From: Pieris napi | Taxonomy: Eukaryota > Arthropoda > Insecta > Lepidoptera > Pieridae | Reading direction: 5' to 3' | Length of the DNA stretch: 64,000 bases | NCBI RefSeq assembly: GCF_905475465.1 | Contig: NC_062254.1 | Span: 7,398,001-7,462,000 of the forward strand | Shown here: in pieces, positions 1-10,973 of the stretch | Position numbering within the stretch: the first letter of the stretch is position 1 | Layout of the letters: every line of letters starts with the position of its first letter | Translations under genes and position numbers: made by a program | The notes under the pieces: generated by a model | What the model was told of the DNA's origin: nothing | Databases searched by the model: none | What the model saw: only the letters and a program-made list of their open reading frames with translations

Positions 1-480
1 ACTCATTCATGGTCAAATGATTACAAATACAAATTCGTTCGGCGTTAATGAGTCACGCCTGTCACACAGAGATTTTGTCTATTGTCCCAGGTATTTTTGA
101 GCGAAGCCCAATTCGCGTTATTTACTGTAGAAAGACTAAAGCAATTACGAGCGTTGTAGATATTAAATCCAGGCCTAATTCTACGTACAGTCACATCGAT
201 ATATCTGCGACCCTGGCTTAATGACGTCATACAAACTGGAGAGATAGCAAAAAAATTGAAGATGTAAAAATAAAAAATATTTTATTTGTGTACTTATTTT
301 TATTGATACTCGTACCTACTTGAAATTTACAAATACTTATTATTTACATTATTTAAAGCAGAAACGCAGAATTATTTAAAGAAGCGCATTCCAGCGAGGT
401 TCGCAGATATTTCCGACGGCTTGTAAGTCCATGCATTACAGTGAGCCTACTATGTACCTACTGAAAGTCTTGAGGGGGTA
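1..480. other. Non-coding flank, nothing recognised
   Basis: AT-rich sequence. Only reading frames of about 60 codons occur, without a family motif or convincing splice borders. It may be old repeat DNA or the edge of a neighbouring gene; I see nothing I can name. Confidence 0.4.
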
Positions 481-785
481 GTGTGCAAGTGTACCCCAAG
501 TGTACTCCAAGAACTGGGTTTCCTTGTACCAATGGGATATGTACGACGGCGAAGGCCTAGGCTATTTGCGATACCAAGGGCCAGAACCAGTCTATTGCAC
601 AGATTATTATCAAAGACATTGCGCCTACTGAATGCTGTCTCCGACACTATCGACATATTTCAATAGTCGCAGAGTGAATTCACAGTAGCGATATTGTGTA
701 TATTATTTAATAATATATATGTACTTTATCGTATTGGCATAGTCTGTTAGGATAATGTATGTATTTCTGTAATAAATAAATAAAT
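481..785 (+). mobile_element. Non-LTR retrotransposon 3' end (RT C-terminus plus tail)
   Basis: A frame ending at the stop at 664-666 reads PRARTSLLHRLLSKTLRLLN near its end, then a DIF motif. This matches the C-terminal tail of R1/Jockey-type LINE proteins (PRxRT...RSPL...LLN). About 115 bp of AT-rich 3' UTR follows, closing in an AATAAATAAATAAAT run. The 5' part is absent, as in a typical truncated insertion. The clade is not certain. Confidence 0.6.
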
Positions 786-1969
786 TTGTGCAGATGCCCA
801 AATGGTGTTTCTTTCCTGATAATGCTTTTAAATAAAGCTATTTTAAATAATACAATGCAATTTCTCATAATACAACAAACTTCCTAAAAAACAAAGTCAA
901 TCTACTAATTTATACGCCAAAAGAATTCTGCTAGAACTTCCTCTATCGTGATGTAGATGGCGCGGAATTCAATGTAGAAAAAATCTATAAAGCAATTACC
1001 GCTTATTGTATATTTTAAACATCACCTAAATTGGTTTTTCGCAACATAATTAACTCTAAATTAATATAATCTATATATTTATTGATAAGTATAAAAAACT
1101 TGCGCGCTATCTTGACACGACAATGAAATGTAAATATTATCGCTGCTACCAGTGACCAGTCTATCTGGTTTTCGGAGCGATGCGCGCGCGCCAAATATAA
1201 TTTACGTGTTCCGTGTATAAATTCAAAAGGTTAGTTTAAATTCTTTTGTATTTATGTTTAACATGAGCTTCAATAACTACGTATCGATATGATTTTCTTA
1301 TATTTCTAATTATTGTAGATGTATGAATAATTATGTAAATGAGGAAAACGGTTATTTAATTAATAATAATAAGTTAAGTGTTACAAAGAAAACCTAAGTA
1401 AACCAGTGATATATACTATTTTGTGTTTTAAATACACTCAGTAGCAGTTCATATATAGTTCATTAAACAATTGAATTGTGTCTAAAACCTAATAAACAGG
1501 GTTCGATTGCCGGCGAAACAAGTTAATTTGTACTCGCCTATAACACGATACACGAATACAAAAAATTTACTAACTACCATAGACACTTGCCAATATATTT
1601 TTTTATTATATAACTTTGTTTTTCCGAATTAATGTTTGTTTTTGTTTCGTATGTAAATTTTATTTATTTGTTGTGCATTTTTTGTCAATTTAGGGTTATA
1701 ACAGGATTTTTTTTTATAATTAACAACTTTAATTTTTCACACCATATATAAGACATTGCGAAGTCAAAATTTATTCATCATTATGAAGATCACTCATTAG
1801 GTGATGAGAGGTGTACCAACAAAATGTTTCATACATTTTATTTTAATAATCTATATTTTCATAATAAGCTTTATTAATGAACTTTCGTTATAAATATCTA
1901 TTGAATACAATAAGTATTTATTTACATATTAAAAATACATGTGATAGTTGAACATAAATTTATAATTTA
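786..1969. other. Upstream region of the acetyltransferase gene
   Basis: Mostly AT-rich, without ORFs. A GC-richer patch around 1140-1195, TATA-like strings and a donor-like AAAG|GTTAGT at 1229/1230 could mark an untranslated first exon. It could splice to the acceptor-like TTCATCAG ending at 2368, just upstream of the start codon. This is inference from sequence signals only; a transcript would be needed to confirm it. Confidence 0.25.
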
Positions 1970-2290
1970 CTAGCTGATCCGGCAAACGTCGTTTTGCCAT
2001 GTATATCATTTATAATAAAAAATAGGGGTTGATCGTAGAGGGGTGAAAATTAGGGGTTGTATGTATTTTTTAATGCTGTATCATAAAAAAATAAATATAA
2101 ATTTTATCTAAAAATTAAAAAAAAAATATAGGGGTGGACTTACCCTTAACATTTAGGGGGATGAAAATCCGTCCGATTCTCAGACATACTAGGGTATGCA
2201 CACAAAATTTCATGAGAATCGGTCAAGCCGTTTCGGAGGAGTTTTACTACAAACACCGCGTCACGACAATTTTATATATTATTCATATAT
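1970..2290 (+). repeat. Dispersed RTE-like retroposon copy
   Basis: Begins CTAGCTGATCCGGCAAACG and ends with AATCGGTCAAGCCGTTTCGG followed by an AT-rich tail. The same head and tail recur in this window at 21735 (+), 25024 (+), 26100 (-) and 47138 (-), with weaker relatives at 18800 and 40896. It is non-coding. Assignment to an RTE-type non-autonomous family is by general resemblance only. Confidence 0.55.
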
Positions 2291-2400
2291 TTATAATTTA
2301 TTTATTTTTTAATAATAGATTTTTAATGTTTTGAAATAGTTTTACTTTAATAGTTGCTTTTTCATCAGTAAACAAGTGATATCCGTTAACAAGAAGCAAA

Positions 2401-2468
2401 ATGAGAGGTATTACAATCCAACGCGTTGAAGAAGCAGATACAGAGGAGGTCATGAAATTATTAAGAAG
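2401..2468 (+). CDS. aaNAT-like gene, exon 1
   Basis: Encodes 22 residues beginning MRGITIQRVEEAD, the first beta strand and helix of the GNAT fold, and ends in phase 2 (AG) before the donor GTAGTA. An acceptor-like site 32 bp upstream suggests a 5' UTR exon. Confidence 0.82.
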
Positions 2469-5400
2469 GTAGTAAACTATAGTATAATAAAACATATTTC
2501 GAATACATATACTCGTTCCCGTAAAGTTCAACAGAACTGATTTAATTTAATCTTTGAAAATAGATAACTTTCTTGACGATAACTAATCTTTAAATGACTT
2601 CTCAATATCATTGTAAATGTAAGTGTCTATGGGCGGCGGTATCACTTATCCACTTACCATCAGATAAGACTCCTGCCCGATTGCCCCGTGACATAAAAAA
2701 AACATATATACATAGTACTGAAATGATAAATGTAACACAATTATGCATCTGTTTTTTATATCTATGTAAATTTATATCATATGAAACAAGGCCAATTCCG
2801 CAGTCATCTGGACGAAAAGGTTAGCCTGGATTCCACGGTGGTCTCAATATCATTGTAAATGTTTCTATGGGCGGCGGTGTCTTATCCACTTACCATCGGA
2901 TAAGACTCCTGCCCGATTGCCCCGTGACATAAAAAAACATATATACATAGTACTGAAATGATAAATGTAACACAATTATGCATCTGTTTTTTATATCTAT
3001 GTAAATTTATATCATATGAAAGAAGGCCAATTCCGCAGTCATCTGGACGAAAAGGTTAGCCTGGATTCCACGGTGGTCTCAATATCATTGTAAATGTAAG
3101 TGTCTATGGGCGGCGGTATCACTTATCCACTTACCATCAGATAAGACTCCTGCCCGATTGCCCCGTGACATAAAAAAAACATATATACATAGTACTGAAA
3201 TGATAAATGTAACACAATTATGCATCTGTTTTTTATATCTATGTAAATTTATATCATATGAAACAAGGCCAATTCCGCAGTCATCTGGACGAAAAGGTTA
3301 GCCTGGATTCCACGGTGGTCTCAATATCATTGTAAATGTTTCTATGGGCGGCGGTGTCTTATCCACTTACCATCGGATAAGACTCCTGCCCGATTGCCCC
3401 GTGACATAAAAAAACATATATACATAGTACTGAAATGATAAATGTAACACAATTATGCATCTGTTTTTTATATCTATGTAAATTTATATCATATGAAAGA
3501 AGGCCAATTCCGCAGTCATCTGGACGAAAAGGTTAGCCTGGATTCCACGGTGGTCTCAATATCATTGTAAATGTAAGTGTCTATGGGCGGCGGTATCACT
3601 TATCCACTTACCATCAGATAAGACTCCTGCCCGATTGCCCCGTGACATAAAAAAAACATATATACATAGTACTGATATGATAAATGTAACACAATTATGC
3701 ATCTGTTTTTTATATCTATGTAAATTTATATCATATGAAAGAAGGCCAATTCCGCAGTCATCTGGAAGAAAAGGCTAGACTGGGTTCCAAAAATCTGGGT
3801 GTTTTGGGTAGGGTTAATAAGCAGTATTTCACGTATGCAGCTCTACAAGGCTTAAGTACGACCTCATATGGAATACTGCTCATCTCTCTGTGCCGGTGCT
3901 CCTATCAGCTTCTTCCTTTTGACCAAATTCTACGAAGGGCTCGAATTGTCAATCTCCAACGTATTACTGCGTCTTTATGCGTATTCTACAAAGTGTACAA
4001 GGGAGAGTGTTCTGAAGAGTTATTTGAATTGATCCCTCGTGCCTCGTTTCAACACCGTAAGAATTCAAAATTTCATCAGCATCACCAGCCATCAAAGCTG
4101 AACGTCTTTCACAGTCCGCTTCACTATACATTTTCTTTTCCGAACTCTGGGATCGACGGTGGAGTTCCTCCCTGGGAGACCTTCAATTGTTTGAATAAAG
4201 AGTATACTCCTCCCTCAAAGACCGGCAACCCATCCACTAAAATTGGCGTCCCGTAGGCTAGTTTGCCCTCCAATTCTATAAAAAAAAATTTGCGTGGAGT
4301 CCTCCGCGCGGTAGAAGTGAAATTTCGTAATGTCGAAATAAAAATAGGAAGCATTCACTCTCGCTCTGTCTCTTTCTATTCCCCCTCCCAGGAGCGTTAA
4401 ACGTTTAACGCAACCTTGTTGGAAGTTTCACTTCAAAATGTGTTGTTTTTTTCTGGGTCCGTTTTACGTCTGGAAACTAATTTTTATTAATTTCAGAACG
4501 TTTTTCGTCCATGAGCCGTTGAACAATAAAGTTGGATATTGCAAATCAGAAAGTGACGAATGCATTGATCTTGATCTCTACTGTCGCCACTGTCTTCCCG
4601 GAATATCCTTTAAGGCTGTTGACATAGATGGAAACATCATTGGAGTTCTTATTAATGATGTTAGTTCAGTGAAAGACGTAAGTAATACCTTATTAATTGA
4701 ATTACACAAGTAATTTCAAATATCAAATAAAATACAAATGAATTTATTCATATTGGTAACTATATACCTCTATAAACGCGGACAAAAAAATAAACCATTG
4801 GCGCTACAACCTTTTTAAGTCTCAAATGTCTATACCTGTTTCATGATTATTTTTTCAATCTAATATGCAAGTAGTTGATTAGCCTCCTGTGCTTGACACA
4901 CGCCGACTTTTTGGGTCTAAGGCAAGCCGGTTTCCTCACGATATTTTCCTTCACCGTTCGAGCGAATGTTAAATGCGCACATAGACAGAAGGTCCATTGG
5001 TGCACATCCGGGGATCGGACCTACGACCTCAAGGATAACAATCAAACTGCAACTAAGCCAACACTGCTCTATAAAGAAGTCAAGACCTAGCAATAAACTC
5101 TCCGTCACTCTTTTTATAATCGGTGTAATTGATGGTGTCGTTAATGATACCATCATTTAACGACACAGAGGTTAAAAATTTCCATGAAGTAATTATCAAG
5201 TAATATTCACAGCCATTGGACTTCGATATGATATTGAGCACGACAGTTAGTCCAGCTTTCAAGAAGATTATAAACATGTTAAAAATTCGTGAGAGCGGAG
5301 CCAAATTAAGTGAAAAGTACCCAAACGACGACAACCTGTTAGAAATAAAGCTCGCGGCGACAGATGCGAATTGGAGAAATAAAGGTGTCATGAATGAGCT

Positions 5401-7113
5401 CATGCAAGAAACAGAGTAAGTTTTCGATTGAGGTTTAACTATAGAACTTCTTTATCGTTGATCGAAATAGTCCTAATTATGATGTCCACATAACTACGTT
5501 TAGTTGTAATCTGTGACTGTTAGAAAGCGCGCGAAACGTCAAACGAAACAAGAACAAAATAATTATCTATTACACAACGAAACAATTTTTTTTCTTGATT
5601 TTAATTTAAAATAATCTAGTAATATTTAAGACAAATGTAAGTTATTATTAACTGTCGATTAGATATTCGCAGTAATAGTAATATAGTAATAGTCATATTA
5701 TGTATTATTATCACTGTTACTCATCTTAATGAGTTATTTAGTTATATTCATGACCATTAAACCAACAAAAGTTTTACTAGACACTTTTATATACCCGTTA
5801 AAACAATACAAACGATTAGAGTGGTGAAAATTAGCGCCAAAATGTTGGTTGGGATATAACACAACATAATTAATAAAATTTCTTGTAAACTCTTTATAGA
5901 TAGACATTTAATTTAATAAAATTCAAATAGGAAAATCTTCGTATCAAAATCCAAATCTGTATGCTCAATGACCGAGTATTTCAAGGAATTCTCATGACGA
6001 TCAATGACATAGCGAAATAGTTTCTTGTGAAGTAATAAGCAGATTTTTTTCCTTCGAGCAATGTTTCCTTATATATATCGGGATTTTCTAATTTTCAGAT
6101 ATTTCCTGTTATGTCTGCTACGATTTTAATTGAATGCGAGTGAACTTCATTAAAATAATTTCATTAATTATTCTATATTCTAGTAACACAGATAATGGTG
6201 CGCTTAGAATTAACACTAAAATTGTACAACGCTTGTGTTAGCCAAATTTTTCATGTTTCCTTTTTCGAAAAGAAATCCGTAATATTTTTTATAAATAAGC
6301 GACTTCAGTCTATTCGATAGTGGTGACAGTTGCGAAGTAATAGTCATTCGTGTCGGTTCCGAGAAAGTAGAAGCGTAGGGTAGTAAGACATTTCCTAGTC
6401 TATGTACACAAAGGACAGTGCATAGTCTGTGCATGATAAACACTTCAAATTATAGAGTGTACTGTGTAGGGAAGCCCAGACTTCAAATTATCCCACGTTG
6501 GCGAGCAAGATCAACTTCAACTTCAAATTACCGAAGCGACCAACTAAGAAAGATTTTATTCAACTTATCGAGTGTTTTTCAAGGGACCGGAGTGTTATCG
6601 AGTCCACTGTACTTGATTTTTATTATGTACGCAAATTACCTTATCGATAGTAAAACCATTGCTAAGCTAGAATTTGAACCCACGACTTCTACAACACTTA
6701 ACCGCTGCCCTTGCATTTTGAATATGTACCACCTACCTTTATCATAATTATTAATAATGTAAGTGCATCAATAATTTAAGGGGTATTTATTATTAATAGC
6801 TGAGTAATAACTTATACGATAAGATATAATAAAATGATAATGACTGCATGAATTTCACATATTAAAAAATAGAAAAATCAAAGTGACTTTATTTGGTATA
6901 TTTGCAGTAATAAAATGCTTAACTTACAGGAAGTTAGCAAAGGAGTTGGGCATGAGGCTTATTCGTATTGACACTTCCAGCGCCTTCTCCGCTAAATCCG
7001 CAGAAAAAATGGGCTTTACATGCGTTTACCAGCGAGCTTTCTCTGACATAAATATAATCGTACCCGAACCCCCGCATATATACGACAGAGTGTTTATTAA
7101 AGAAATGTTTTGA
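2401..7113 (+). CDS. Arylalkylamine N-acetyltransferase-like protein (GNAT), four exons
   Basis: Exons 2401-2468, 4497-4677, 5213-5415 and 6930-7113 join in phase (2, 0, 2) into a 211-aa protein, the usual size of insect aaNATs. Family enzymes transfer acetyl or acyl groups from CoA to dopamine, serotonin, octopamine and similar amines in the cytosol. They serve cuticle sclerotisation, pigmentation and amine inactivation. Visible evidence: residues 24-32 read TFFVHEPLN, the insect aaNAT F-F-x-x-E-P-L-N signature with its conserved glutamate (E29). Residues about 151-170 read like GNAT motif A (ANWRNKGVMNELMQETE), and a motif-B-like SAEKMGF follows, giving family order. Oddity: the CoA loop is RNKGVM, whereas R/Q-x-x-G-x-G/A is usual. 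The ATG at 2401 starts directly at the family-typical ITIQRVEEAD strand. The substrate cannot be predicted. All four borders are GT-AG. Confidence 0.88.
2602..3790 (+). repeat. Tandem array of five alternating ~241/235-bp units in aaNAT intron 1
   Basis: Five head-to-tail units start near 2602, 2843, 3078, 3320 and 3555. Units 1, 3 and 5 have AATGTAAGTGTCTATGGG and CATCAGATAAG. Units 2 and 4 have a shorter AATGTTTCTATGGG and CATCGGATAAG. The order is therefore A-B-A-B-A', a dimeric higher-order repeat of ~476 bp. Each unit begins with sequence like the 3' UTR of the local LINE family (GGGCGGCGGTATCACTTA...). It continues through unrelated sequence and ends with the 5'-truncated start of a LINE copy (GGCCAATTCCGCAGTCATCTGG). 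The last unit runs on into the intact LINE relic at 3736-4289. Confidence 0.9.
3736..4289 (+). mobile_element. 5'-truncated Jockey/CR1-like LINE relic
   Basis: An open stretch of about 170 codons resembles the C-terminal third of a LINE reverse transcriptase. It has a FRSHLEEKARLGSKNLGVL segment, YQLLPFDQILRRARIV, then SLCVFYKVYKGECSEELFELIP, then a WNxLP-like part that is already degenerate. The 3' UTR (CCGGCAACCCATCCACTAAAA) and a short A-tail follow. RT catalytic motifs are missing, so it is inert. It lies inside aaNAT intron 1. Confidence 0.8.
4497..4677 (+). CDS. aaNAT-like gene, exon 2
   Basis: Acceptor TTTCAG|A and donor GAC|GTAAGT. It completes an arginine codon and adds 60 residues with the diagnostic FFVHEPLN and a GNAT beta strand (FKAVDIDGNIIGVLIND). 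Confidence 0.88.
4785..5073 (-). mobile_element. tRNA-derived SINE (family S1)
   Basis: On the minus strand it starts with a GAGCAGTGTTGGCTTAG-type head, carries a diverged box B and a GTGCACCAATGGA-type body, and ends GTAGCGCCAATGG. This is the best-preserved reference for the S1 copies annotated below. It resembles the Metulj-type tRNA-derived SINEs described from butterflies. It lies in aaNAT intron 2. Confidence 0.75.
5213..5415 (+). CDS. aaNAT-like gene, exon 3
   Basis: Acceptor ATTCACAG|CCA, donor ACAGA|GTAAGT. 67 residues with the central helix and the start of GNAT motif A (LAATDANWRNKGVMNELMQE), where the CoA pyrophosphate loop lies. Confidence 0.86.
5416..6929. other. aaNAT intron 3
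   Basis: AT-rich intron without a recognisable element. A short run of near-identical phrases containing CTTCAAATTA at about 6443-6535 is the only local repetition noticed. Confidence 0.5.
6930..7113 (+). CDS. aaNAT-like gene, exon 4 (terminal)
   Basis: Acceptor CTTACAG|G completes a glutamate codon. 60 residues with KLAKELGMRLIRIDTSSAFS and SAEKMGF complete the GNAT fold, then TGA at 7111-7113. Confidence 0.88.
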
Positions 7114-7184
7114 TATTTTATAGTACAATATTGCTCAATATTTAAAGGAAATCAAAGATTCTGTAGTCAAATGTTTGTTTGTGG

Positions 7185-7190
7185 AATAAA
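7185..7190 (+). promoter_or_regulatory. Poly(A) signal AATAAA of the aaNAT-like gene
   Basis: Canonical hexamer 72 bp after the stop codon, followed by a T-rich stretch. Confidence 0.6.
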
Positions 7191-8127
7191 GATTTGTTTT
7201 AAAAACTTCTTTACTTATTTCTCTATACCAGCAATTTAAATTTTAATATTTATAGTAGTCGTATCTGAAACTATTTAGTTTTATCTAAATTATCAAACAA
7301 GGAATTCGAAGGACGCTACTCGAGTAAACTAAATGTGAAGAAAGGTTGAACACTGGGGGTCAATATCCCATAATATATAGTTTAATAAGGTCAATATACT
7401 TGACCCTATACTAATAAACAATGTATGCCTTAAATCTGCATATTGACGTAATAAGAAATAGCGGAAATATCATCAATTTTTTTTACCTATTTTCTGCATT
7501 CCATTGGAAACGCGTATACAGTTCGAATAGCGGTTTAAAAAAGACAATGACGCATTGCCAATAACAAGTCATCAGTCTCATTTGCGTAGTAAATGTATAA
7601 AAATAAAATACACGACCTTAAAAGAATATAATTAACTCACAGTAACATAACAAACATGAAATGTCACTATCATTTGTTAAATGTCAATGATGGTCTGGCA
7701 TAGTGAATTTGCGCGGGAAATTTCGCTTACCAATCTTTAGACAATAGACTTTTATTTTTTTCCACTGTTACATAATAAAATTTGTTAAGTCGTAAAACTT
7801 AATTTATTATGCCTAAGGGTTTCTAAATAAATTAAAACATATCATTTCATAAATTTATTTACTTAATTGTTAGAATATTTACAAAAATAAATTGAGGTAG
7901 TACCACAAAATCTTTATGTATTTTTCTACGTTAAGTTCGCTATTTTTATTTACATATTAGGTTACTATGCTGTTACAAGAACCTGTGAACATTAAGAAAT
8001 TAAACATAACATTACCTGTTATATCAAAATACCGGTAAATTTATAGTACAATAAGTTAAGTCATACTAATTACGACTATTTTTAATATATACTCGGATTC
8101 ATAATAAATGTTTCTTGTTTCCAAGTA
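7191..8127. other. Intergenic spacer between convergent genes
   Basis: AT-rich sequence between the two tail-to-tail genes. No ORF, RNA gene or named repeat was recognised. Confidence 0.5.
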
Positions 8128-8190
8128 TTTTTTTTTCCTTTATGGCTCTGGCACGGTTTGTGCATTAGCTAGCGTCAAGTATAAATTCCA
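8128..8190 (-). repeat. 3' fragment of tRNA-derived SINE (family S2)
   Basis: The phrase TGGCTCTGGCACG...GTGCATTAGC...GCGTCAAGTATA next to a T-run is the 3' end of the SINE found complete at 37778-38032, same orientation. Confidence 0.65.
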
Positions 8191-8515
8191 AGTAATTGTT
8201 AAACATATCTTTACTCTTTAGGTTTTTTATTGTTTATTGTTACCTTGTACAATGTTTAAATAAAATAATTACCTAAATAAATAAATATGCCGCAATAAAT
8301 ATGTGTGAATACATTTATTCATAGATTTAAGGGGTGAACTTTTTAACCAAACGTCGCAATTTTTAATAATGTTATTTGAATTGATCATAAAAAAATATGT
8401 TTCTTTTAAATATATAAATAATTTAATCTGATGTTAAGGCAGCAAATAAAATACAGAATACAGTCTTGAACTTGAACAGTGGTTCGGTTACCTTACATTT
8501 AGAATATTTTAGTAA

Positions 8516-8521
8516 TTTATT
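8516..8521 (-). promoter_or_regulatory. Poly(A) signal of the DNAJC4-like gene
   Basis: AATAAA on the minus strand about 180 bp beyond the DnaJ stop codon. Confidence 0.4.
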
Positions 8522-8698
8522 TTAATTTCATTTCTGTATGATTAAAATTATGTATTTTTAATCAAATTTTATATCTATACAATATGATTGTTCACAGAAT
8601 TCTAGTTACCAGTACTGTTAAGAAAATTATCCGAGGCATACAATAAAAAACTTCTTATTTTAGGATAAAATTCCTAACAATTCGTTCCTAATCAATTT

Positions 8699-8803
8699 TT
8701 ATGATTTACTTTTCTCATTGGCCAGTGCCTGACCTAATGACGCAGTGGCTACTGTAGAGTTTGATGAACTTACGATTTTGTCTAACAAAGCTTGTGTCTG
8801 CAT
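8699..8803 (-). CDS. DNAJC4: DNAJC4-like gene, exon 6 (terminal)
   Basis: Acceptor TTGTTACAG|ATG, 34 residues (MQTQALLDKIVSSS...LANEKSKS), then TAA. Low complexity, with Ser, Ala and Thr prominent. Supported by phase and a clean acceptor rather than by a motif. Confidence 0.72.
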   Translation of the reverse strand: MQTQALLDKIVSSSNSTVATASLGQALANEKSKS

Positions 8804-10936
8804 CTGTAACAACCAATGTTTAGCATCAAGTCAGAAAAGACAATATACTTACACAATTAACTCTTTTCATACTACTTTATTAGGAAGTAGCCGTACTAGT
8901 TCCATTTAAAATTATGTATAGACAAAAGATATATCATTATGAAAACTGAACATATGAGATTCTATGTACAGTCCCAATGACACCTAAGCCTGTCTGTTTT
9001 TGTCTGTCTGTGGAGGCAAACGGGAGGCTCATCTGATGTTAAGTGATACCTCCGCCCATGGACACTCACATTGCCAGAAGACTCGCGAGTGCGTTGCCGG
9101 CCTTTTAACAATTAGTACGCTCTTTTCTTAAAAGACTCTAAGTCGTTTTAGTTCGGAAATACAAAAACTGTCTTAAGAAACGCTCAGTTGTGGACGTCAA
9201 GGCGATACGGATCGTATTTTGTATACTGCCTCGACGTCTGATGATGAAATTCAGATGTAGGTATTAACCCGAACCACTCCTTTTGAACACTATCCATAGT
9301 AAATGCGGTAGAATATGCAGGGACCCCACATCTCTACGCAACGCGAAGGAATAGGCCGCTCGGAAAGTGACTGCTCGTCGACGATTCGAATCGCTCTTCG
9401 GAGAAAGCAGTTAAGCGGAAGGAGCTGGTACTGAGCTTCCGCCCAGAAGTCGGAACAGTACTTCACGTGGGACCTAATTTGCGCTTTATATAGTTGCAAG
9501 CGGTGGCACGGAGTGAAGTACCGTCTCGCCTTGCTAACTTAGCCTTTTCTTCCAAATGATTGAGAAGCTGAACATCTATCGATATGACAACGCCCAGAAT
9601 TCCGAAGCTAATTGAGGCCTTAAGGTCTTTAATGTTAATGGTTTATCCAGAAATCGAACTCAAGACAGCCTTAAAGCTACTTGGCTATGTTAAAAGGCTA
9701 AAATTTCCAAACAAAATGTTGATTTACTATTAAAACTAAGTATTTATAAAATATTTTGAGTTGTTTATAGTTGCAGTTAATACGAACATAACTAAACATC
9801 ATTTCTTGGAAAATGAATTGAAGCCAAACTATTTACCTATTTATTGACATAGTTGGTTTAACAAACCTGAATTTAATTGATGAAAAGTATCCAAAATTTA
9901 TGGAATAAATGTGTTTTGAATAAAAATGTCAAGTAACTTACACTATTCGTTTTCCCTTTTGCATTTTCTCGTACTTTTTCTAATTCTTCCGCTAAAATCT
10001 TTGACTTTTCTTGTGTCCTCTTTCGATGTACTAAATATGACTGTCTGAAATTTGAATAATTGAAATCTTATATGACTGAGATCATGCACAAATGACACAT
10101 TCTCATAAATACAGCAAACATTGTCAGGCACAATATGCTGATCACTGAGTCTATAAAAAGTAAAAAAGATTAAAAAAACAGATTCAATCAGAGCCAAGAC
10201 TCAAATAGGATGGATTATTTTTAGATTCAGGAAAGAAGATGGTTTCCCAAAAACAAAGTACTATACGTAATATTTAATGGATGTCCATTTGTGCAAAACA
10301 AATATAATTGTATTGTATAACACAAATATAAGAAATATGACAAATGTTTTCAGTTTTGAATAGAGATGAGCCTGATCCAAGTTTAGGCTTCAGCTCATGG
10401 TTAAATATATTATTTCAAAATGATACTTTTGCCAATTTTAGGACCAAATTTTTATGCATATGCTTCCAACACAAACAAGAATTTCAATTTTATTATTTGA
10501 ATAATCTAATTACAGAACAAAGCTAAAAAAAATAATCACTTTATTAATAGGTTTCTAAATTAAAATAAAATTGGGGATTTTACCTTATTACAACAAGTTG
10601 TATTATAGTGCCAACCAAAGCTACAGTAAAACATAGAACTGTTATGGCCAGATTTGAAAGTTTTTTCAGACCTTTCACTCCATAATATCCTGTTTTTTTA
10701 TCATTTGCTTTACTATTAGGCTGCTCATAATAGTTATATGCCGTATTATTTCTGAAGCTGAAAATATTAAACAGGAATAAAATTAAGATAGTAATTAATA
10801 TGCCATTGTCTTTTGGATTCCGTAAGTGAAGTTTTAAGTCAGAAAATAAGAAAGTTTTATTTGTTTCTGGCTCTCAAAATGATGGAACATTGGCGTTCCA
10901 CTAAAACAAGATTTGTATGTCTACTTAAAATGCTTA

Positions 10937-10973
<37 letters not shown>

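Noticed and set aside
2134..2334. 66-codon frame upstream of aaNAT exon 1
   Set aside because: Inside a non-coding dispersed repeat.
3735..4256. 173-codon plus-strand frame as a host gene
   Set aside because: Its sequence is a LINE RT C-terminus without catalytic motifs, bounded by LINE UTR.
9943..10197. 84-codon minus frame as DnaJ exon 5
   Set aside because: Different frame from the exon; only the frame giving KRTQEKSKILAEELEKVREN fits both splice phases.
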